Shown one piece after another: positions 54,910-64,000 of a DNA stretch of 64,000 nt (position 1 is its first letter; every line of letters starts with the position of its first letter). The stretch is from Cytospora piceicola. Its lineage: Eukaryota > Ascomycota > Sordariomycetes > Diaporthales > Cytosporaceae. Below the pieces are notes generated by a model. It was not told where the DNA came from. It ran no database searches and saw only the letters and a list, made by a program, of their open reading frames with translations. The position numbers and the translations under genes are program-made. The stretch is from NCBI GenBank assembly GCA_023375675.1, contig JALQBC010000015.1, positions 744,001 through 808,000 of the forward strand, read 5' to 3'.

Positions 54910-57474
54910 ATATTCGGTAGAATCAGCTCTGGAATTTCAGAAAAGCTTGTCACATGGCCCCTCGGATAAATGGTGATAGCCAGTATCTATCAGGATTTCT
55001 TAAGTGCATTATGTAGTTGAGCGTCTTCGAAACCTCAAGTCTGGGTCCTGCGCTAGATCCCACATGCAGCGCTACGAGGTATGTAACCCGATGTTCCAGA
55101 TGGTTTCAACCACGAAATGATTCCAGGAGCCTGTTTGTACTTGATTTTCACTCTTATCTGGCATGATTTATTTGTTTGTGAGACACCCACCGCAAAGCCC
55201 GTCACTGGAGTATGGCTGGCAGCCCTGAACTGGTTCCGAAGTTATGGTCCGCGTTGTGCATGGTGGTGACGCGGCCAATCCTACTTGTATCAGCCAGGCA
55301 TTGTAGCGGGAGGCCGACTTAACGGCAAAGAAGCAACCAGGACAATATCTAGCTTACTCGCAATATTGTCCTACGCGAATGTAACATACTTCTTAGTGAA
55401 TTGAAAGCAATGCTCCTCGGCCTAAATTTCCATCTCATAACCTACCAGTGTAGAAAACTTAGGAGGTTTGGGTTCCCATCCGTATCTTTTCAGTGTCTCT
55501 TTGAAAGATGCTGTCGGCTTGCAATGAAACTGATCTGGCTCAACTGCATACAGTATAAACAAAACTGGCTACTTAAGATGCGAGAAGCGGACGCGACCAA
55601 GGAGTCTCCTTCTTCATATAGTGGTCAGCCGCTACGATTCTGTCTGCCAGGCCGTTTATCGCAATTCTCTCGTCTTTCACCCAGATATAGCCCAGTCGTA
55701 CTGGTTTAGCAAAGCTGAGTGTTATTACGATTCACAATTGTAATCACTCCGATATGCCTGTAGCACAACATTGTTCGCGATAACCAGTTAATTACCCGGA
55801 ACATTGTCATCATGAAAGAATTGCATTTGCAGTTCATTTATAACCCTACTGGGCTTAATAAGGCACGTTCAACTTGTGGCCCGCGGAGTCCACACGTTCT
55901 CGAATCAATACCCCATTTAGGTGAAATTTCGCCAGATATAAATATATTGTTCCTCCGTTAATCGTCGCATGTTGATTAGCGCACGGCTGGATCGATCCTA
56001 CACCGGAAGCCTCATCGAACGTTGCCATCTGGTTTGTCGTCGGAATCAAAATCTGCTGTAGTATGCCAGCATAACTAGTCGCAGAAGTACTCAAGTGCTG
56101 TGACTGTTATAAGTGCTTCAGCTGAAACCTGGCTGTGGTAATCTTACCTGCAACAATAGCGCTCCGTTCCTGGTTTAAGAGTTAACCTTTCCTTCGTGAT
56201 GCATACCTAAGTATGGATCGTCGAGTTACAAAACTACAGGATCTGTATCCAAGACCTAGCCATTGTGGCCGAATGCTCACTGCAGTCCCACGCCTTTCCA
56301 AGTTCGAGCACTAAGATGAAAATATCATAGAAACGATATGTTGGAGCCTTGAAAGCATTCAAACGTGCGTTCTGTCGATCCAAGGAGCTGTGTACGTGCC
56401 ACGTACCAATGTAGGAAGCACTTATATCATGTCTCTTGGTTTGCTAGGAGAGCAGTCCATTACAGACCAACACAATGCCAATGTCACTGGTTGTGTCTCA
56501 TCATAATATATGATTCTCTGTTATGCTGGTTCCTAGTTTCATTTGTTCTGGTTTGTTTTGCCCTGCTCCTATTCCATCCAATGTTTTTGTAACGATTCGC
56601 AGAAAGCGAGGCTCCACAGCAGCTCCGTTGCCTGTAACCCATAACATTCACCTCGTCGGACCATGTGATATTTACCTCCTCTTTCACGTATGATGAACAC
56701 AACACCTTCTCGAAAGGGAAGTTGTCGACAAAATTAGAATGATCCAGATCGAGATTCATCTCTGAACTTTATTCGTTTGGGTAGTTGTCAATGTTCACCT
56801 GACTTTCCTCCTCACTTGTCGCCCCGCCTTAACCGCACATTCTTCCCTTGGCTTTGCTGAGAGTCCACCGTGGTATCCCCACATGAAAACCTGGACGACG
56901 TTGGCTATGGCTGCTCTCGGCACTGGTGTTTTTCACTTCGATTCCACCCTCACGTTAGGAGCTCCCCAAGCCGCAGATGGCGAACCTGGCGAGTGGCTTC
57001 GCACAAAAATCGTCTGAAAACACGTTTCGCTGACCAATATTATTATTGGAAGCCCATGCCTGATTGACATCCATTCTTCTGTCACCAGCCTGTTTTGAAG
57101 TTGTCGGCGTCACTTTCGCCCGACGTTAACATGCACAACGTTATGTGGAAGATCACACAACATTCCCCCGGCGGCATCTACTATCTACACCTATGGCCCT
57201 TTAGCTGGACCCTAATCATTGTAACCACAACAACGGGGGGCCCGTGGACGCTGGTTCCGTACCCATTTTGTAGGATTCTTGAAATTACTATTGGAAATGG
57301 CGATATCACATTTATACGGACGTCATTTGCATACTCGACTTGGAATTTCAGGGAAGTTAGCTGCCAATTTACCTAGGTAACTAAAAGCTACAACTTTTTA
57401 TGCTACGAGTTATGTGCACATTCCCCATCTTGTTGGTAGCAGCCCGACGGGCTGGAAATTCGCACCCGATATTG
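54910..57474. other. Gene-poor intergenic region
   Basis: 2.56 kb. Short frames at 55401-55709, 55855-56094 (minus) and 56484-56759 (minus) have no recognisable content. A possible small secreted ORF at 56883 is listed separately. Perfect palindrome TTACCTAGGTAA at 57369-57380. Confidence 0.4.
56883..57017 (+). CDS. Possible small secreted peptide or first exon (44 aa)
   Basis: Begins MKTWTTLAMAALGTGVFHFD, a plausible signal-peptide-like start, and continues to GEPGEWLRTKIV and TGA. Too short for family recognition; it may be chance, a decayed secreted-protein gene or the first exon of a gene whose remainder is unclear. Confidence 0.22.
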   Translation: MKTWTTLAMAALGTGVFHFDSTLTLGAPQAADGEPGEWLRTKIV

Positions 57475-58434
57475 CTACTCAAACTTCTGTTTGACCAAGT
57501 CCTCACTCAGCTTCCACAATCTCTCTGCGGCCTCCGGATCGGTTGAATACTCCAACGGCTCTTGGATCTGACAATTAGAAAGGTACACATGCGACCTAGC
57601 CGGAATGGATGGATCGAGAGCCGCAAGTAGCTGGGTTGCAGCACCTTGAGTCAAATTCTTTTGCTGGGGTGGTTCAAAATACCAGTCAACACCTGTTTCA
57701 TGCTTGGCAACCTCGGCCACCTTGCCAAAATCCTCTGTCGTAAGGTGGGTGGCCAGACCTGTCGTGAAGATGTTTCCAGGGTGCACGGCCGTGCTTGTCA
57801 AGCCGCGGTCTCTGAACCTCTTGGTGAGGGCAACGGTAAATAGGATCTGAGCCGTCTTGGCCTGGCCATAGGCCGCCCACCCGTTATAGGTCTTGCCGCC
57901 CGAGAAGTTCCAGTCGTCGAAGCGGAAGGGACTAATGCGGTAACCATGGCTGGAGACATTGACGATGCGAGCGTCAGGAGAAGCCCCCAGCAGGTTTGGA
58001 ATAAGCAAGCCGGTCAACAGGAAATGGCCCAGATATATGGCCGACAGCTGGTACTCGAAGCCTTGCTTATCCAGCTTGTACTCGGTGGCCATGACACCGG
58101 CATTATTGATGATTACATCAACTTTGGGCGCTACCGACGCAATGGTCGCAGCTGCCGAGCGCACCTGGTCAAAGTCGGTTAGGTCGCAGGCCAAAAGGGT
58201 TGACTTGACCGATCTGTCGATAGATGCAATTTCCGCAACAACAGGCTCAGCCTTCTTGATAGTTCGTGTGGCGATGATGATATGAGCAGCTCCGCCACGG
58301 GCCAGAGACACAGCAGTCTGCCCACCCAGAGTATCTGTGGAGACGCCTGTAATGACGAAGGTGCGGCCCTTGATACGCGATGGAAAGGTCTCGATAACCT
58401 GTTCGCTAGTCGTCTCTTCATTGAAAATTGGCAT
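57475..58434 (-). CDS. Short-chain dehydrogenase/reductase
   Basis: One exon; start taken at ATG 58434 (MPIFNEETTSEQ), because the 24 upstream in-frame residues from 58506 are not family-like. 319 aa. The nucleotide site is a variant, VITGVSTDTLGGQTA in place of TGxxxGIG. Then LLACDLTD, IINNAGVMA, the Ser of NVSSHGYRI and the catalytic AYGQAKTA (YxxxK), followed by VHPGNIFTTGL. This is the WWOX/retinol-dehydrogenase-like class common in fungi. Substrate unknown. It stands alone, 2.5 kb from the betaine genes and 1.4 kb from the peptidase. Confidence 0.88.
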   Translation of the reverse strand: MPIFNEETTSEQVIETFPSRIKGRTFVITGVSTDTLGGQTAVSLARGGAAHIIIATRTIKKAEPVVAEIASIDRSVKSTLLACDLTDFDQVRSAAATIASVAPKVDVIINNAGVMATEYKLDKQGFEYQLSAIYLGHFLLTGLLIPNLLGASPDARIVNVSSHGYRISPFRFDDWNFSGGKTYNGWAAYGQAKTAQILFTVALTKRFRDRGLTSTAVHPGNIFTTGLATHLTTEDFGKVAEVAKHETGVDWYFEPPQQKNLTQGAATQLLAALDPSIPARSHVYLSNCQIQEPLEYSTDPEAAERLWKLSEDLVKQKFE

Positions 58435-59849
58435 CTTGGTTTGTCCTTGCTCCTGAGGTAGATAGATATGTTGGATGAACGAGTCAGCATGTAGGTACTG
58501 TAGCACTGCACGTTACTTATGCAATGGCACTTGAGATGAGTAACTTCGTCTCAGGATCGGGGAGTAGAGCGAGCGTGGGCTGCGAAAGGGGAGTCATTAA
58601 AAAGACATTCTTTCAGTTGGTTACCACCTACCCCGCTGGATATATCGCAAAGTCCACTTAAATCCGGGCTCAGTAAAGCCCGCCAATAAGTAGGTCCTTT
58701 GTTGTGTGACGGGTGGACTTTGTAATCACTTGAAAGAGAATCAAAGGACAAAAGGACAGAAGGACGAGAGGTAGGGTCATTGAGCAAGGTTACTCCATTC
58801 CGTGATGTTACCATTTGATAACCAAGCGTAGCCTTCACCTCAATGTGGTGAAAAACTATTTGAAAGTATGGCTCTGTTGTCAGTCTCGCTCCCGATCGAC
58901 TGGTCGTTAACACGGCCACGGCATTTCGAAGCATTCAGCAAAATGAACATGTCTAAAGTCCTACACAGACACCAACCTCCAAACCTTCCGCACGAACCCT
59001 ATTTCGTGCTACCTGTTGAGAAGGAATTGAAGTGAGTAAGTGCATTGTATTGAAGAACGAGAGTCTCTGGGAAACTACATGATGGGGCTAGCGCTATTTA
59101 TATACAGAGTGATTTGATGTTTGCCGATGCGGGTTACCTAGCCCATTGCTTGATTTGCAACACCACCTGTGTACCTTAAGCCATTGTCGCTATCAGAGAC
59201 CATGCCACGTCCTAATCAAGTCTCTCAATTGGCGGGGAATAGCCCCGCGCGGACTCATCCACGTGGTCAAGTGCTCAACAGCCCCTGACAAAGTATATAT
59301 CTCGTCGAAGCTCGCCCTGTTGAACCAGCCGCATTTTCCGCAGAAGCTTACCATTCTCGTTGCCTAGAAGCAAAATGATACAGGCATACCTACGTAAGTA
59401 CCTAGGTTGGAGGTAGCTACGTGTGGTACGTCCTGTCGCACGTGGCCAGGATCGAGCGCTTGGAGGTCAAGCCTAGAGGTCAATACTAGTGCGCTATAAA
59501 ACGTTATATAGTATATCGCAGAAATACAGCATTGCGCTCGACAGGCTTATAAACACAATAAACGCTATAAGATAGGGCAGCAAATATGCCTGAGATGCTA
59601 TGAATCATCTTTGCTTGATTATGTCTTGCTTATTATGACAGCTCGAAGGGACAGGGGAGAGAGATCCGTGCGTGTCTCCGTAGCCCAGACCCCAATGTAT
59701 ATCCTACCGGAATTGCGCGATTGTTTCGACAATAAATACACATATAACCCGAAAACTACTTGTTCAACGACCCCGGTGATACCCGCAGTCCGAGGCACTA
59801 TCAGCTTGTGTCTTGACCTACATCTTCTAGAGCTGTTCATATAGCGCTC
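58435..59849. other. Intergenic
   Basis: 1.4 kb, no gene. AGTACCTAGGTTGG at about 59398 belongs to the CCTAGG motif family. Confidence 0.45.
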
Positions 59850-62423
59850 TCAACTACCATGTGCAGCTCCCGTACCAGGTTGCACTTCATGCTGATCATT
59901 GCCAGTTGCGAAGCCAAGGTACTTGAAGTACGGCGTTGTGCTAGGTTGACGACCCAGGTATTCAGTCAGAGTCTTTATCTCCGGTTGAGAGCCTCCGGCC
60001 CGTAAGACCATGTTACGGTATCTCCTTCCGCCGTCCTTGCTCATCGTATCCTTCTCGAATCCTGTCTCAAAAATATCCAGAGCAAACACTCTGCCACTAT
60101 AGTTTTGTCAATATGTGTCACTAGATCTTGATGCCTGAGTACTTACAGGACGTAGCTGTAATAACCGGCATCGTAGTCATTGATCACGTTTCGGAATGCC
60201 TGGGGCGATAACCCGTATTAGCAGTAGCGAGGAGTGAAAGTTACCCAAGCTGCAACCAACTGAAAGGAACATAATGAAATATTGGAAGTTCACTAACAGA
60301 CTCTCCATGTCCCCACTCCCAGCCATCGCTTGCTTCGCCTCCCGGGAGACTGTAGATCTCGGATTTCAATTTGTTGAAGCTTTCGGCTAAGTTCATGGCT
60401 TCTAGTGTCTTATGTGAGGTGGGAGTATGGATAAGCATGTCGAAGGTGCTAAAGAAAACATCCTTCAGCTGCGCGATGACAACCTTCCAACCAGTAGAAT
60501 GTTTCGAAAGAGCAGTCACTACATCATCTTGCAGCTGGGCTTCTGGTTGCCTAGAACCTGAGGACCGCCTCTGTTCCTCTGGCAGGGATTCCTTCCAGAT
60601 CTCATAGTATTGAGTTGAGATATGTGAATAGTGGAATGATACATCCTTGATGTGCTTTTCTTGCCCTAAAACTCAACGATTCAGTTTTGCTCTAACCATA
60701 CCAAAAGAGTGGAAGGAGGGTCACCTACAAAAGAATTGTTCAAACATCAAGCTGGGCGCCTCGACAAAATCTCTATCCACGTATTGTGAAGCCGCATATG
60801 TCGTTTCGGTGCATAAAGCATGGATAAGGTGACCGACCTCGTGGAATAGCTTGCGCACCTCTTCAAGGCTGAGAAGTATCGGGCGATTAGCGGCTTTGTG
60901 GTAGTTCATGACTAAAACCGACGAGGCATGGAAACGTGTCCTATCCGGTCTTAGAAAATTCTAGGCAAGAATATCGTTAGATCAGAAGGACGTAAAAGTG
61001 GTCACAAGCTACTTACCGGCTGCAGGGAATAGTGGCCAACATGGGTATATTTTCCTTCTCGGGGATAGAAGTCGAAATACGCGTAGCCCATAAAGTCCTC
61101 GGTATCTGAGTCGAAAACAGCAAACATCAGCACGTCATCATTCCAGATGAGTGGTTTGTTATTGCCGAGATTTCGTTGCTGCTCTGGCGTAATGATTTCG
61201 AAGCGAGTAGCGAACATATGCTCAAACATCTGCAGTAGTTTGGTCAGGGTAGTATGCAACTCGAAGTACTCGGACAGTTCGGCGCCATGGGCCTGTTCCT
61301 TCTCGCTGTGCAAGTGCGTGTAGTAGGATTGATCCCAGAGGAAGATCTCATTACTGAGCTCTCCTCGAGAAGCAGTTTCGGTCTTTTTCAGCCCCAGTAG
61401 CTCTCGAGCATACTCGGCTCCGCGTGGAACCAGAACAGTTTTGATCTCGGAGAGAAGCGATTTTACCATGTCGGGGGTTTTCACCATCTTGCTTTCCGTC
61501 TTCAAGGCGGCGTGGTTGGGATAACCCAGAATCCTTGCAGCTTCGTCCCGCAACAGGACGAGCTCGCGGAAGAGAGGAACGTTTGCAGGCATGCGATTCT
61601 GAATAGCGTAGAACATTTTCCTCCTTGTAGCCTCTCTTTTTGCATGCTTCAAGACGGGACTGCTCTGCGGGACCCTGGTAGCCACCCAAAAGTGATCTTC
61701 AAGTTCACCGTCTCCCTGCTTGAATCGGGATATGAAGCTAGATGGAACGCCCTCCAGCTCCTCTCGTGTGAGCCACAAGCCCGTCTTCTCCTCGTGTAGG
61801 TTCTTGTTGCATTCGCGTTCCAGGTCCTTCAAACGCTTCTGGCATCTTTCAAAATGGGACTTGACCGTTCTATCGCTAATGCCACACCCATTTTGCCGGA
61901 ATTTGCCGTGCAGCTTTGCCAGATAGTTGCGAGTTTCGGCACTTAGACCATCACCTACGGAACCTCGAGTTACCACAGCATCGACAAGTACAAACATGTC
62001 TGGTTGTGCAAACAAATCTACCTCGAAATCGGTAAATATAGTCGTAACGGCGTTAGAGGCGTCACGTAGCTCCTTGGATGGCGAGGTCGAGGCGTAGAAA
62101 CGCAGAAGCCGCATCGAAGTGGACTTTGCATTTTCATCTTGGATGATGGGTTCGACAACGTTGCCAAATGTTGCGAAATCTGGCTTGATGGTGTCCACAA
62201 TATCATGCCAGACCTTCCGGGTGCGTTGAACTAGGTTCTGAGCATCGTTCCGAAGCGATTCAGGGGTTGCATCAAAGAAAGGTGGGCTCTGAGGAGGGCG
62301 ACGGCTCAAAGAGTTGAATAGCATTTTGGGATTCCGATCGACTTGGATTGGCGGTGAAGTACTTTCATATCTTTCGATAATACGCCGGGAGTCAAGTTTG
62401 CATGTAGCTGGATTGAATGACAT
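59850..62423 (-). CDS. M3-family zinc oligopeptidase (thimet oligopeptidase-like)
   Basis: Five exons: 62423-61017, 60960-60729, 60665-60298, 60199-60147 and 60096-59850; introns of 56, 63, 98 and 50 nt. 2,307 nt, 768 aa. The zinc motif FHEVGHLIHALC (HExxH) in exon 2 is followed by FVEAPSLMFEQFFWQEKHIK, which supplies the third ligand Glu of M3 peptidases; the Trp appears only when the exon 2 donor is placed at GTAGGT, which supports that splice. The C-terminus has SYVLGRVFALDIFETGF. Upstream are the MGYAYFDFYPREGKYTH and HYSLQP segments of the family. It would degrade short peptides in the cytosol or mitochondrion; no clear targeting sequence, though the N-terminus is poorly conserved. Confidence 0.9.
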
Positions 62424-63855
62424 GGAACGTTCTTATATCCGCTGATAACGTGGTGAAGATTGCAGCCTGGCATATCTTTTGCCGGAGCACATGCATAAGT
62501 TACTGACTATTCTTTAAAGAGTTAGATGTGCAGCGAAGCGTTACTGATTGACAGGGGGGGGGGGTGCGACTTGTAAGCAAAGATACCTGAGTTACCAGGA
62601 TTACAAACTTACAGTACCTAAGTGAATATGAATGCTATCAGTTAGATCCAGGTAGGCGGGTGCTTAAACTCAGATGCCAGTGGTGCAGGAGGAAGGGGGA
62701 CGGGGAGGGGAGGGAGCGAGGATACAGCCATGTCACCAGTGCTTCGGTGGTCCATGGCAGCAGTCATAAAAATTAAGGCACAACGTAACACTCTCGAGGA
62801 AACTCGTATACCCTAGGGTAATTTTGAGTCGAGGAGCGCATCGAACATGTACAAATGTCGAAATATGCACTTCCGGTGATTCTTCCCCAGACGTTCGGCA
62901 CCCGCTTGCTCTGCATGTCATCTCACATTTTATAGGTTTCAAAGTCATCTGGTAAGTACCCAGGTCTACTATGAGATTCTGCACCGTAACTGAATTCCTA
63001 GCACACATCTTGCTTGCTCGTAATTTATCTACAACCGAGTGGTACCTAATACATGGATCAATTTGCTGAGACAAAGATGGCAGGCAGGCCTCGGAGAGTG
63101 CCGCGGAGGGTGGAAAGTACTCCGGCAGCGACAACCTTGGGGCCATGCACCCTTGCAACTAGATCAATTGATAGCTACTGTCGCTCATACAAATCCAGTG
63201 CTGATGAGATGAGAGAATGTGACAAACCTTACAAGTAGGTAAAAATGAATCAACACCCGTGGACTTCCGCGCATTTGATCCGGCCATGAGAAAGGGTTGA
63301 AACGCAACGATGGGCCACTCAAGGGTGTATGTCACACCTCACCGGTGATTGGATGGAAGGATGAGTTCGCGAGCGGAGCGGGGAGCTGTCACACCTTGAA
63401 TATGATTGGTCAAATTAGCTGTTCTAACAACCCGACAGTCGTTCAGGCTTGTGAGATGGTTGGCATTGCCCCACGAGGACTAGCCCTGGCGCAATAGGGG
63501 AAGGTATATGTCACACTTCTCCGTTGATTGGGTAGGGGTCCCCCAAGGATGGGTTCGTGGGCGGAATGGGAGCTGTCACACCTTCGGCATGATTGGTCAG
63601 TTTGGTCGACAGCCCCTGTGAGGACTCACCCCGGCATCATAAGTAAAGTATGTATACTTGAGGTACAGGTTAACGACATAGTAGAAAAGGGTCGTCAAGA
63701 GAGCTTAGAAAGGACAGGAACTTCATTCCGAGCCTCCTCATGACACCAATGAATGGTATACTCTCTTGCTTGGTATCTGAACTGATCTTTGTTTCTTCCT
63801 GAATCTTCAATACAGCCGCCGGACAGTCAACCAAGGGAACGCCACGACAATCACA
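62424..63855. other. Divergent intergenic region
   Basis: 1.43 kb between the peptidase and the gene at the right edge. G run at 62552-62562; exact TACCCTAGGGTA at 62809-62820; tandem promoter duplication listed separately. Confidence 0.45.
63318..63610 (+). promoter_or_regulatory. Imperfect tandem duplication in the promoter of the right-edge gene
   Basis: Two copies, about 63318-63430 and 63497-63610, period about 179 bp, share ATGTCACAC(C/T)T...CC(G)GTGATTGG, GGATG(A/G)GTTCG(C/T)G, GCGGA(G/A)(C)GGGAGCTGTCACACCTT and ATGATTGGTCA. Each copy has two ATTGG (inverted CCAAT) boxes and two TCACAC sites, 250-540 bp before the next ATG. Confidence 0.65.
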
Positions 63856-64000
63856 ATGACACAGGAAACAGCTCTGCAGAACAAGACGCCCGAGGAGCAG
63901 GTCAACGGTATCTCTACAGCTGCGCCAGAGGACGTTGAGAAACAACCGCCGCGAATAGCAATCGAGGATGGCCCGGTGAAGGTCTCTGCGTTCAAGTCCC
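63856..64000 (+). CDS. Start of a gene cut by the window edge
   Basis: ATG at 63856 (ACAATGAC) opens 48 codons with no stop: a hydrophilic Gln/Glu/Pro-rich N-terminus (MTQETALQNKTPEEQVNG) ending PVKVSAFKS at the edge. This is the usual look of the cytosolic N-terminal tail of a fungal transporter. The closing VSAFKS resembles the stretch just before helix 1 of Acr3-type arsenite exporters, but six residues are not enough to name it. Confidence 0.55.
   Translation, partial: MTQETALQNKTPEEQVNGISTAAPEDVEKQPPRIAIEDGPVKVSAFKS

Overview
The window is nuclear DNA of a filamentous ascomycete (Pezizomycotina, probably Sordariomycetes). The evidence is short 50-137 nt introns with GT...CTAAC...AG signals, a nuclear tRNA-Pro with a 12-nt intron, fungal families (Atg17, SAT4/rhodopsin-like 7TM protein, bANK transcription factor, Ccc1 transporter), and a block at about 33.2-46.5 kb in which CA and TG are almost eliminated while CG and CC survive, the footprint of repeat-induced point mutation (RIP). 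All splice models were made by eye and each closes in frame.

Left arm (1-9.6 kb). A truncated alpha/beta hydrolase, a bZIP-ankyrin (bANK, ToxE-type) regulator, a SAT4-type seven-helix membrane protein, a short-chain dehydrogenase and a secreted berberine-bridge-type FAD oxidase lie together, a grouping seen in secondary-metabolite or detoxification loci. Next to the oxidase is a GH7 cellulase pseudogene whose 5' end is replaced by a 75-bp palindrome-headed repeat.

Middle (9.6-33 kb). ATG17, an eroded unidentified gene, tRNA-Pro(TGG), a secreted seven-unit repeat protein cut by Lys-Arg sites (a Kex2-processed repeat protein and RiPP or surface-peptide candidate), a seven-exon RecQ helicase, a Cys-rich secreted protein whose frame continues 157 codons past one TAG, and a Ccc1/VIT1 vacuolar iron transporter. 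Between them are long gene-poor stretches.

Transposon block (33.2-46.5 kb). A RIP-killed Tc1/mariner (pogo/Fot1-like) element with 33-bp inverted repeats and TA duplications is followed by a RIP-killed Ty1/copia element of 9,985 bp with 150-bp LTRs and ATGTC duplications, pol on the minus strand. The copia split an arsenite-methyltransferase-like gene, whose relics flank it. Inside it are a RIP-poor insertion, a 219-bp tandem duplication, about 2.5 kb of GTAA/GTAG repeats and GC-rich hairpins.

Right arm (47-64 kb). A conserved fungal hypothetical protein; a divergent pair encoding choline oxidase (GMC) and betaine-aldehyde dehydrogenase, together a choline-to-glycine-betaine module; a second short-chain dehydrogenase; an M3 zinc oligopeptidase in five exons; and the first 48 codons of a gene leaving the window behind a promoter with an imperfect 179-bp-period duplication.
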